34,909 bases of DNA from an uncultured Flavobacteriaceae bacterium. Lineage in GTDB: Bacteria; Bacteroidota; Bacteroidia; Flavobacteriales; Flavobacteriaceae. Below are positions 1 to 7,244 of the stretch, piece after piece. The DNA lies in the NCBI GenBank assembly GCA_913062575.1, contig CAJXVT010000024.1:1-34909 (forward strand). Direction: 5' to 3'. Position 1 is the stretch's first letter. Every line of letters starts with the position of its first letter. The notes beneath the pieces were generated by a model. The model was given only the letters and a program-made list of their open reading frames with translations. It made no database searches and was not told the origin of the DNA. The position numbers were made by a program, and so were the translations under genes.

Positions 1-314
1 TCAACATTTTCATATACAGAAAGTTCATCAATTAAATTAAAGTTCTGAAACACAAAACCAATATTTGCTTTTCGTAAACCAGCACGTTCTTTTTCGTTGA
101 ATTTTGCAACTTCTGCTCCATCAAAAAGATAGCTTCCATCGTTTGGAGCGTCTAATAATCCTATAATATTTAATAAGGTAGATTTCCCACAACCTGATGC
201 ACCCATAATTGAGACAAATTCACCTTCTTTTACTTCTAAACTTAATTTATTTAAAGCAGTCGTCTCTACTTCTTCTGTTCTATATACCTTTGCTAAATCT
301 GTTATTTTTATCAT
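1..314 (-). CDS. ABC transporter ATP-binding protein, MacB/LolD-like (3' part outside window)
   Basis: Reading from an ATG at 314 on the minus strand, the protein begins MIKITDLAKVYRTEEVETTAL and runs off the window edge after about 104 residues. The Walker A motif GASGCGKST lies near residue 40 and the Q-loop region FVFQNFNLI near residue 90. The N-terminal pattern (TEEVETTAL, then VKEGEFVSIMG) is typical of the MacB/LolD class, whose ATPases power mechanotransmission-type export or lipoprotein release rather than import. It starts 60 nt downstream of the stop of a membrane fusion protein on the same strand, so the two are probably one operon with a permease beyond the edge. The signature motif, Walker B and H-loop are not in view. 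The substrate cannot be told. Confidence 0.9.
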   Translation of the reverse strand, partial: MIKITDLAKVYRTEEVETTALNKLSLEVKEGEFVSIMGASGCGKSTLLNIIGLLDAPNDGSYLFDGAEVAKFNEKERAGLRKANIGFVFQNFNLIDELSVYENV

Positions 315-374
315 TTTAATGTGTTTTTTAATGTGTTTTATTCGACTATACTCGAAATTTAAATTACTTTGTTA

Positions 375-1619
375 CTAATTAATATTTATTTCTTCAACAT
401 CTTTATAATCATCATAGCTAGATGTTATTACTTTATCACCTTCTTGTAAGCCTTCTAAAACTTCGTAATAAAAAGGGTTTGCTCTACCAATCTTAATGTC
501 TCTTTTTACTGCTTTGTTATCCGAATTCAAAACAAAGACCCAGTTACCATTTGTGCTTTGATAAAACATTCCTTTAGAGATTAACAGTGCTTTTGTTTTT
601 CCTGATAAAAAAACTTTACTTTTTAAAGACATACCTCTTTTTATATTTTCAGATATATTCTCTTTAGTAAATAATAATTCAACAGTAAATTGCCCATTCA
701 CTACTTCAGGGTATATTTTAGAGATTTTGATTTCATAATTTTCTCCATTCACAGCAACACTTCCTTTAATCCCTTTTTTAAGCTTAGAAATATAATATTC
801 ATCAACATTTGCAACGAGCTTAAACCCATCTAAAACATCCATTTTCCCAATTGGTTGGCCTTGATTATAATTTTCTCCTAAAATTGGATTAAAAGACGAC
901 AACAAGCCATCAACTGGTGCCTTAACAGTGAAATTCTCTTTGTTTTCACGTAATAGCTCTATGCTTTTCTGCATATTCGATAGCGATAAGTTAATACGAG
1001 ATAATTGTACATCTCTACTCATTTTTTCTTCTGAAACCCTTTTCTTTATGACATTGTTTCTTTCTTTTTGAAATGAATATTCTTGTTCCGATTTTTGATA
1101 ATCATTTTTAGCAATGATACCTTTACCGTACAATTTTTTATCTAAATCATATTGGCGTTTTGCATTTCTATAATCGTTGTTAATACTTAATAATTGTTGA
1201 TCTAAACCTAACTGTTGATTTTTAATACTAACACGTAAGTTTCTTAGATTATTTATTTGCTCAATCATAGCCGTTTCTTGCGTTAAGTAATTCAGCTCTG
1301 CATTTGGATTATATACTTTTAACAAAGGAGTTCCCTTTTTTACCATCTGTCCACTTTCAACGAAAATTTCTGAAACAGAACCTCCTTGAATAACATTTAA
1401 TAATACCGTTGTTTTTGGTTCTACCCTACTGTTAAACAAAATAACATCCTCAAAATCTCCACGTATAACTTCTCGTATACTTAAGGTATCTTTTTTAATG
1501 TTGACTTGCTTTTTACGGGTTAAATTCATAAAAACAATACTTGCTAATAGTACTATAGGAATTCCCCATATTAACATCTTTCTTGTTGTTTTGTTTTTTG
1601 GTTGTATTTGTTTGTCCAT
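375..1619 (-). CDS. Efflux membrane fusion protein (HlyD/MacA-type periplasmic adaptor)
   Basis: This 414-residue protein has one N-terminal membrane anchor (about residues 14-32), a first lipoyl half-motif (EPKTTVLLNVIQGGSVSEIFVESG), a long charged coiled-coil hairpin (about 100-235), a second lipoyl half (FTVKAPVDGLLSSFNP) and a C-terminal beta-barrel/membrane-proximal region ending EGDKVITSSYDDY. This is the architecture of adaptors that join an inner-membrane ABC permease to an outer-membrane channel. The frame is open back to 1688, but I chose the ATG at 1619 because a sigma54 -24/-12 element lies at 1649-1665, so the transcript should start near 1638 and exclude the earlier start. The ABC ATPase follows on the same strand. 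The substrate is unknown; antibiotic, peptide or lipid export are all possible. Confidence 0.9.
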   Translation of the reverse strand: MDKQIQPKNKTTRKMLIWGIPIVLLASIVFMNLTRKKQVNIKKDTLSIREVIRGDFEDVILFNSRVEPKTTVLLNVIQGGSVSEIFVESGQMVKKGTPLLKVYNPNAELNYLTQETAMIEQINNLRNLRVSIKNQQLGLDQQLLSINNDYRNAKRQYDLDKKLYGKGIIAKNDYQKSEQEYSFQKERNNVIKKRVSEEKMSRDVQLSRINLSLSNMQKSIELLRENKENFTVKAPVDGLLSSFNPILGENYNQGQPIGKMDVLDGFKLVANVDEYYISKLKKGIKGSVAVNGENYEIKISKIYPEVVNGQFTVELLFTKENISENIKRGMSLKSKVFLSGKTKALLISKGMFYQSTNGNWVFVLNSDNKAVKRDIKIGRANPFYYEVLEGLQEGDKVITSSYDDYKDVEEININ

Positions 1620-1648
1620 TGTAATATCTATTCGTTTGGCATAACTAA

Positions 1649-1665
1649 GGCCATAAATGTGCCAA
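1649..1665 (-). promoter_or_regulatory. Sigma54-type -24/-12 promoter of the exporter operon
   Basis: The minus strand reads TTGGCACATTTATGGCC, close to the RpoN consensus TTGGCAC-N5-TTGC, with the required GG-N10-GC spacing exact (GG at 1663-1662, GC at 1651-1650). The expected transcript start is near 1638, about 19 nt before the ATG at 1619. A sigma54 activator gene is divergently transcribed next to it, which makes the call much stronger than the sequence match alone. The -12 half is TGGC instead of TTGC. Confidence 0.72.
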
Positions 1666-1729
1666 CAAAAGAATAAGCACGTATTCAACTGGCAGTTAAC
1701 GAGTTAGGTGATTTAAGTTTTTTTAACGT

Positions 1730-1765
1730 GTTCGTATACGAACAATTACTTGTTCGTATACAAAC
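1730..1765. promoter_or_regulatory. Tandem palindromic operators, likely enhancer (UAS) for the sigma54 activator
   Basis: Two 14-bp palindromes lie here: GTTCGTATACGAAC (1730-1743, perfect) and GTTCGTATACAAAC (1752-1765, one base off). Their centres are 22 bp apart, about two helical turns, which places two dimers on the same DNA face. Relative to the predicted exporter transcript start they sit at about -98 and -120, the usual distance for an enhancer-binding protein acting through a DNA loop. They also end 20 bp before the activator's own ATG at 1785, so autoregulation is possible. Confidence 0.65.
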
Positions 1766-1784
1766 AATTTACTAACTATGTACT

Positions 1785-3155
1785 ATGAGAAAAAAAGACG
1801 CTACAATATTAATTGTTGATGATGACGACGATATTTTGTTTTCTGCAAGAATAAGTTTGAAAAAATATTTTTCTGAAATCATAACTTCTAATAATCCTAA
1901 GAAGATTAGCAATCATTTAACTGAACAGACAATTGACGTTGTTTTATTGGACATGAATTATAGAATCGGTTATGAAGATGGTAAAGAAGGTTTGTATTGG
2001 TTAAAACACATTAAAGAAGTTAGCCCAGAAACTACAGTAATCTTAATGACTGCTTTTGGTAATGTGAAATTAGCGGTTGAAGCAATTAAAAATGGTGCAA
2101 CAGATTTTATTCTAAAACCCTGGAATTCAGAAAAATTATACGGAGTTGTAAATGCAGCAGTTGAATTGGCTAGATCTAAAAGAAAAAACACACAATTAGA
2201 AACAGTTCAACAATTAAATGACAAACATTTTCACAATCAAACTGAACATATTATTGGTAATTCTCCTGCCATGCAATCTGCTGTTGATTTAGCTCAAAAA
2301 GTAGCTCCAACTGATGCTACTATTTTAATTTTGGGAGAAAACGGAACAGGAAAATTTGTTTTTGCGAAAGAAGTACATTTAAAATCAGAACGTAAGAATC
2401 ATCCTTTTATTCATGTTGATTTAGGCTCGTTAAATGAAAATTTATTTGAAAGTGAATTATTTGGTTATGTAAAAGGAGCATTTACAGACGCTCATAAAGA
2501 CACAATTGGTAGGTTTGAATTGGCAAAAGGAGGTACTATTTTTTTAGATGAGATTGGAAATTTACCCTTACACTTACAATCAAAATTATTAACAGTTGTT
2601 CAAAATAAAAAAGTAACGCGCTTAGGTGAAGGAAAGGAACGTGATATTGATGTGAGAATTATTTGTGCTACGAATGCAGATATTCATCAAATGGTAGATG
2701 AACAAACGTTTCGTCAGGATTTATTGTTTAGAATAAATACTATTGAATTGAACTTACCACCGTTACGAGACCGAATTGGAGATATTGAATTACTTGCCAA
2801 CCATTTCTTAACAAAATTGAATCATAAATACAGAAAAAAATTAAACGGATTTAGTAAACAAGCCATTGATGGATTAAAAAACTATCATTGGCCAGGAAAT
2901 ATTAGAGAAATTGAGCACATTGTAGAACGTGCTGTAATTGTAACAGATAATTCTCAAATTCAGTTAGAAGATTTACATTTTTCTAATAAAAAACTAGAAG
3001 TTTCTTTAGTTAAAAACTTAAATTTAGACGAAACAGAAAAATTACTAATTGAGCAGGCTTTACAAAAACATCAAGGTAATGTTTCTAGAGCAGCAAAAGA
3101 TTTAGGAATCAATAGAACTGCTTTATACAGACGACTGGATAAACACCAACTATAA
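1785..3155 (+). CDS. Sigma54-dependent response regulator (NtrC family)
   Basis: The protein has 456 residues and the standard three-domain layout. A receiver domain (about 5-125) carries the acidic cluster D12-D16, phospho-acceptor D56 (VLLDMNY), the TAF switch and LKPW lysine. An AAA+ domain (about 155-390) has Walker A GENGTGK, the sigma54-contact loop as GAFTDA rather than canonical GAFTGA, Walker B GGTIFLDEIGN and the arginine-finger region FRQDLLFRIN. A Fis-type helix-turn-helix sits at the C-terminus (NVSRAAKDLGINRTALYRRL). It should oligomerise on phosphorylation and open RpoN promoters by ATP hydrolysis. The kinase gene starts at the base after its stop codon. The divergent sigma54 promoter and palindromes make the neighbouring exporter its likely target. 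Confidence 0.95.
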   Translation: MRKKDATILIVDDDDDILFSARISLKKYFSEIITSNNPKKISNHLTEQTIDVVLLDMNYRIGYEDGKEGLYWLKHIKEVSPETTVILMTAFGNVKLAVEAIKNGATDFILKPWNSEKLYGVVNAAVELARSKRKNTQLETVQQLNDKHFHNQTEHIIGNSPAMQSAVDLAQKVAPTDATILILGENGTGKFVFAKEVHLKSERKNHPFIHVDLGSLNENLFESELFGYVKGAFTDAHKDTIGRFELAKGGTIFLDEIGNLPLHLQSKLLTVVQNKKVTRLGEGKERDIDVRIICATNADIHQMVDEQTFRQDLLFRINTIELNLPPLRDRIGDIELLANHFLTKLNHKYRKKLNGFSKQAIDGLKNYHWPGNIREIEHIVERAVIVTDNSQIQLEDLHFSNKKLEVSLVKNLNLDETEKLLIEQALQKHQGNVSRAAKDLGINRTALYRRLDKHQL

Positions 3156-4475
3156 ATGGGAAAACATCAACTAACTCAAATTATTCTTAGAATACTGTTC
3201 ATTGTGGTCAATGGTGTTCTCATTTTCTTCACTTATTCCAAAGGCTATTTAGTAAATGCAATTGGGGTTTCTTTCATTTTTATTTTTCAAGTATTCTTGT
3301 TTGTTGATTATATATCAAAACAATTTATTGATATAGAGAAGTCTTTAGACTGTCTTTTATATGATGATTATTCTTATACCATTTCTAAAGAAAAAAGAAA
3401 AAACCCTGTCCAAAATAAAACAGCGTTGTTGTTAGAGAAACACAGAAAAAAAAGTCTCTTAAAGACATCTGAAGCATTAATTCTAACTAATATCATCGAA
3501 AGTTTAGGGATTGGTATTCTTATATTAAGAAAGAGTACTGATGAGGAAATTGAAATATTTCAAATAAATAATGCCTTTACAAATTTTCTAAAAATCCCCA
3601 AATTATACAATTGGAATTTACTTCAAGAAAAAATTGGAAGTTTAACAAGCTTTATTTCAAAGTGGGAAAGTGTTAAACATACCATTACCCTAGATATAAA
3701 CGGAAACAAAGAAAATTTCTTCTTAAAAACTTCGGTTACACAAACCAATCAGTATGAATATTTAATTGTAAGTCTAGAAACAATTCAACAATTAATTGAT
3801 AAAAAAGAAAAGGAAGCTTGGTACAAGTTAATGAATGTAATGTCTCACGAAATTATCAATACAATTACACCTATAAGTAGTTTAGCTGAAAATTTAGATT
3901 CTCTTTTACAAGAAGAAATAGATGATGAAACATTTCTAGAAATCTCACAAGGATTAAAAATTATAAAACGTCGTTCGCATCACTTAACAGAGTTCGTAAA
4001 CACTTACAGAAAGCTAGCAGAATTACCATTACCTCAAAAAGAAAAAATAGACCTTACCCATGTTATTCAACATACATTATTGCTTTTTGAACAAGAATTT
4101 TCATCGAAAAAAATAGAAATTCAATTTAATAGTTCAATTAAAATAGACATCAATGCAGACAAACGACAAATAGAACAAGTAATTATTAATCTATTATCAA
4201 ACTGTATCTATGCACTTGTCGATATTGAAAATCCACAAATAACAATAACACTTTCACAAGAAATCAATCGAGTTCATCTAAAAATATCTGATAACGGAAT
4301 TGGCATTTCTAAAGAAATAAAAGATACTATTTTTGTACCCTATTTTACAACAAGAAAAGATGGGTCTGGTATTGGTCTAACCTTAAGTAAAAGTATTATT
4401 GAAGCTCATAATGGTTCAATACGTTTTAAATCCAAAACAGGAGAAACGTCGTTTATAATTACATTCATACACTAA
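3156..4475 (+). CDS. Membrane sensor histidine kinase (NtrB/NtrY-like), partner of the sigma54 regulator
   Basis: This 439-residue protein has two closely spaced N-terminal membrane helices (about 9-27 and 33-51) joined by a very short loop, so it has almost no periplasmic sensor. A cytoplasmic PAS-like region follows (about 105-220, SLGIGILILRK...FQINNAFTNFL). Next come a HisKA dimerisation helix with phosphorylated H231 (MSHEIINTITPI) and a HATPase domain with N-box (NLLSNCIYAL), DNGIGI and GSGIGLTLSKSI. The ATG directly abuts the regulator's stop codon, which points to translational coupling and a cognate pair. With so little outside the membrane, the signal may come from the membrane itself, the cytoplasm or the neighbouring exporter; that is inference. 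Confidence 0.93.
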   Translation: MGKHQLTQIILRILFIVVNGVLIFFTYSKGYLVNAIGVSFIFIFQVFLFVDYISKQFIDIEKSLDCLLYDDYSYTISKEKRKNPVQNKTALLLEKHRKKSLLKTSEALILTNIIESLGIGILILRKSTDEEIEIFQINNAFTNFLKIPKLYNWNLLQEKIGSLTSFISKWESVKHTITLDINGNKENFFLKTSVTQTNQYEYLIVSLETIQQLIDKKEKEAWYKLMNVMSHEIINTITPISSLAENLDSLLQEEIDDETFLEISQGLKIIKRRSHHLTEFVNTYRKLAELPLPQKEKIDLTHVIQHTLLLFEQEFSSKKIEIQFNSSIKIDINADKRQIEQVIINLLSNCIYALVDIENPQITITLSQEINRVHLKISDNGIGISKEIKDTIFVPYFTTRKDGSGIGLTLSKSIIEAHNGSIRFKSKTGETSFIITFIH

Positions 4476-4478
4476 AAC

Positions 4479-4506
4479 TGTAACAATTCAAAAATGTACC
4501 TGTCTT
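4479..4506 (+). promoter_or_regulatory. ECF-type promoter TGTAAC-N17-GTCTT before the repeat protein
   Basis: TGTAAC lies at 4479-4484 and GTCTT at 4502-4506, separated by exactly 17 nt. The same arrangement occurs upstream of the ECF sigma gene (9109-9136) and of the DUF4870 gene (29325-29352, minus). It resembles the general ECF -35 (GnAAC) and -10 (cGTC) layout. The ATG at 4533 lies 31 nt after the first base of GTC. The site begins 4 nt after the kinase stop codon, so it marks a new transcription unit rather than an extension of the two-component operon. Confidence 0.65.
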
Positions 4507-4532
4507 TAAGATGAATACAAAAGAATTTAAAA

Positions 4533-5309
4533 ATGAAAAATAGTACAAGAATAGCTGGGTTGTTTATCTGCTTATTTATTACAGTATCACTAACTGCTCA
4601 AAAGAGAGTTAATGCAAGTAAAATTATGAGTGATATCAAAAACGGAAAAGATATTACGTATAGAAATGCAACTATCGTTGGTATTTTAGACTTTACCTTT
4701 ATGGAAGAGCAACAAAAAAAACTACCGAAAAGAAATAAAAGGAATTGGTGGAATAACAGCAAAGACAACAAGATAAAAAAGCAAATTAAGAACAGTATTT
4801 CTTTTGAAAATTGTACGTTTGAAGACAATGTTTTTGCCTATATACATGATGAAGACACAAAATATACTTTCGTTGCAAACTTTGAAGACAATGTAACTTT
4901 TAAGAATTGTACATTTAAAGAAATGACGATGTTTAAGTATTCTCATTTTGAAGAAAAAGCTGATTTTTCAAACAGCAAGTTCAAAGGAGAATCAACTTTT
5001 AAATACGCGGATTTTAAAGGTGATGTCCGTTTTTCTAATACATCATATGGAGAGTCATCAACATTTAAATATTCTATTTTCAGAAATAATGTAAGTTTTG
5101 CAAATTCAGTATTTAAAGAATCTGCTACATTTAAGTATGCGAAGTTTAAAGATGGAGTATCTTTTAATAAAACTCGTTTTGAAGAGGATTTAGATATCAA
5201 ATACACGAAGGTTTCTGGGGATTTTAATATTGCAGGAATGCATGTAGAATATGATATAGATTCTAAATACACTAGCATAAACGGAAGAAAATTTAATTAT
5301 AACAATTAG
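4533..5309 (+). CDS. Exported pentapeptide-like repeat protein, unknown function
   Basis: A 258-residue protein starting with a signal peptide (MKNSTRIAGLFICLFITVSLTAQ). After a basic region (about 65-85) comes a repeat domain. From about residue 134 there are five clear tandem 22-residue units with the pattern FKYAxFKxxVxFxNxxFxExxT, starting near 134, 156, 178, 200 and 222, with a partial sixth. Phenylalanines alternate at 5- and 6-residue steps, so this is related to pentapeptide-repeat beta-helices (Pentapeptide_3-like) but not the canonical A(D/N)Lxx pattern. Its likely site is the periplasm or outer surface. The upstream ECF motif puts it in the regulon of the sigma factor at 9168. No catalytic motif is visible; a scaffold or binding role is a guess. 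Confidence 0.8.
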   Translation: MKNSTRIAGLFICLFITVSLTAQKRVNASKIMSDIKNGKDITYRNATIVGILDFTFMEEQQKKLPKRNKRNWWNNSKDNKIKKQIKNSISFENCTFEDNVFAYIHDEDTKYTFVANFEDNVTFKNCTFKEMTMFKYSHFEEKADFSNSKFKGESTFKYADFKGDVRFSNTSYGESSTFKYSIFRNNVSFANSVFKESATFKYAKFKDGVSFNKTRFEEDLDIKYTKVSGDFNIAGMHVEYDIDSKYTSINGRKFNYNN

Positions 5310-5346
5310 TATTGTGTAAGAATTGATTAAATTTAACTGGTAAAAA

Positions 5347-5375
5347 TGCGCTAACAAGTATGTTAGCGCATTTTT
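5347..5375 (+). terminator. Intrinsic terminator after the repeat protein
   Basis: A perfect 9-bp stem (TGCGCTAAC 5347-5355, GTTAGCGCA 5362-5370) with a 6-nt loop is followed by five T. Five A precede it, so it could work in both directions. Confidence 0.9.
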
Positions 5376-5405
5376 AGTATATTGTCATACCCGAATTCTA
5401 TTTTT

Positions 5406-7169
5406 ATGACTAAACAGCCAACTCGTCTTTTCGATTTTATTTATCATCAAGAACAACAATGTCCTCAAGAAAAATGTTACACTTTTAAAAAACATGGAAA
5501 ATGGAGCTCTATCTCTACAAGATATTTTTTAGATGAAGCTAACTCTGTTAGTAGAGCCTTATTAAAATTAGGAATCCTAAAGAACGATAAGATTGCTGTA
5601 ATCAGCACTAACAATAGACCAGAATGGCACGCGCTAGATATTGGTGTTTTACAAATTGGTGCACAAAACATTCCCTTATACCCTACTTTATCAGAAAAAG
5701 ACTATCAGTATATCTTAAATCATTCTGATGCTTTGTATTGTTTTGTTTCAGATAAAGATTTGCTTGAAAAAGTGAATGCTGTTAAAGAGAACACAAATTT
5801 AAAAGGCGTCTTTACTTTTGATGAAATTAATACAGAAACTGACTGGAATACCTTTTTAAAACTAGGAGAATCATTGGATAGTCAAGCAAAAGTAGATGCA
5901 CTAAAAGAGAGTGTTTCAGAAAATGATTTGGCTACAATAATTTACACTTCTGGCACAACAGGAACTCCTAAAGGCGTTATGCTTTCTCATAAAAATATTG
6001 TTCAAAATACGTTAGTAAGCGCAAATGCTTTGGACTTAACTGGAAGTAATTATAGAGTTATTTCGTATTTACCTATAAGTCATATTTTTGAGCGTTTTGC
6101 TTCTTATTATTACCATTATATGGGATTTGAAGTGCATTTTGCTGAATCTATTGATAAGTTAGGTGATAACTTAAAGGAAATAAAACCTCATTTTATGCCA
6201 GTAGTTCCAAGGCTTTTAGAAAAAGTGTTTGATAAAATTGTGGCTAAGGGAAATGAATTAACAGGGTTAAAGAAAGGACTCTTCTTTTGGGCTTTAAAAT
6301 TAGGTGAAAATTATAAACCTTATAATAAGAATAGTTCATGGTATTATTTTAAATTACGTATTGCCAGAAAATTGATTTTCAGTAAATGGAAAGAAGCTTT
6401 AGGAGGGAAATTAAAATTTATGGTTTCTGGAAGTGCCCCTTTGCAAGAAAAGTTAATCAATGTTTTTACAGCTGCGGGAATACCAATTTATGAAGGGTAC
6501 GGAATGACAGAAACGTCACCAGGTGTTTCTATTAATGATTTAAGAAATGGTGGTTTTAAAGTGGGAACTGTTGGTAAAGTTTTAAAAGATATTGAAGTGA
6601 AAATAGCCAAAGATGGTGAGATTCTTGTTAAAGGTTCTAATATAATGCTGGGCTATTATAAGAATGAAGAGCTAACAAAAGAAACTATAAAGAATGGCTA
6701 TATACATACTGGAGATATTGGCACACTTGATGAAGAAGGATTTTTAAAGATTACTGATCGTAAAAAGGAGATGTTTAAGACATCTGGTGGTAAGTACATT
6801 GCGCCAGCAGTTTTAGAAAACAGTTTAAAACAGTCTCGTTTTATTGAGCAAATAATGGTCATTGGAGAAAGTCAGAAAATGCCAGCTGCATTAATTCAAG
6901 TAAATTTTGATTTTGTGCAAGAATGGGCAAAACGACATGAGTATGAAATAACTGATGTAACATCTGATGTAAAATTGATGTTTAGAATTCAAAAAGAAAT
7001 TGATATTTGCAACAGAGACTTTGGTAATTGGGAACAAATTAAAAAATTTGAGATTACTTCAGATGAATGGACAATTGAAGCAGGTCATTTAACACCAACA
7101 ATGAAAATTAGACGTAAAATCATCAAAGAAAAATATCAAGATTTATTTCAAAAAATATATAACTCATAG
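5406..7169 (+). CDS. Long-chain acyl-CoA synthetase (AMP-forming), copy 1
   Basis: This 587-residue protein belongs to the ANL (acyl-CoA synthetase/luciferase) superfamily. It activates fatty acids through an acyl-AMP to acyl-CoA, for beta-oxidation or lipid synthesis. The P-loop YTSGTTGTPKGVMLSH begins at residue 180. Further motifs are GYGMTETSP and the hinge region HTGDIGTLDEEGFLKITDRKKEMFKTSGGKYIAP. The frame extends to a TTG at 5382, but the ATG at 5406 gives an N-terminus (MTKQPTRLFDFIYHQ) aligning with the paralogue downstream (MSANITRLFEFPYYQ). The long form with the RKKEMFKTSGGKY motif is typical of FadD15/FAA1-like enzymes. No membrane segment or signal peptide is seen. The exact chain-length preference cannot be told. 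Confidence 0.93.
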   Translation: MTKQPTRLFDFIYHQEQQCPQEKCYTFKKHGKWSSISTRYFLDEANSVSRALLKLGILKNDKIAVISTNNRPEWHALDIGVLQIGAQNIPLYPTLSEKDYQYILNHSDALYCFVSDKDLLEKVNAVKENTNLKGVFTFDEINTETDWNTFLKLGESLDSQAKVDALKESVSENDLATIIYTSGTTGTPKGVMLSHKNIVQNTLVSANALDLTGSNYRVISYLPISHIFERFASYYYHYMGFEVHFAESIDKLGDNLKEIKPHFMPVVPRLLEKVFDKIVAKGNELTGLKKGLFFWALKLGENYKPYNKNSSWYYFKLRIARKLIFSKWKEALGGKLKFMVSGSAPLQEKLINVFTAAGIPIYEGYGMTETSPGVSINDLRNGGFKVGTVGKVLKDIEVKIAKDGEILVKGSNIMLGYYKNEELTKETIKNGYIHTGDIGTLDEEGFLKITDRKKEMFKTSGGKYIAPAVLENSLKQSRFIEQIMVIGESQKMPAALIQVNFDFVQEWAKRHEYEITDVTSDVKLMFRIQKEIDICNRDFGNWEQIKKFEITSDEWTIEAGHLTPTMKIRRKIIKEKYQDLFQKIYNS

Positions 7170-7192
7170 AGTTATATACACTTACGGTCTAC

Positions 7193-7223
7193 TTGCAAAA
7201 TCGCCTTATTTTTCATACTTTGC
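7193..7223 (+). promoter_or_regulatory. Flavobacterial-type promoter candidate before acyl-CoA synthetase copy 2
   Basis: TTG (7193-7195) lies 20 nt upstream of TACTTTGC (7216-7223), which is one base short of the Bacteroidota -7 consensus TAnnTTTG. The ATG at 7245 follows 21 nt later. No terminator separates the two synthetase genes, so the second copy may have both read-through and its own promoter. Confidence 0.45.
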
Positions 7224-7244
7224 ATCTCTTCAAATAATTATTTT

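Noticed and set aside
341..356. Near-palindrome TTCGACTATACTCGAA between the two exporter genes as a third regulator site
   Set aside because: Resembles the 1730-1765 palindromes only in its ends; the centre is two bases longer on each side and the symmetry is broken, so it should not bind the same dimer.
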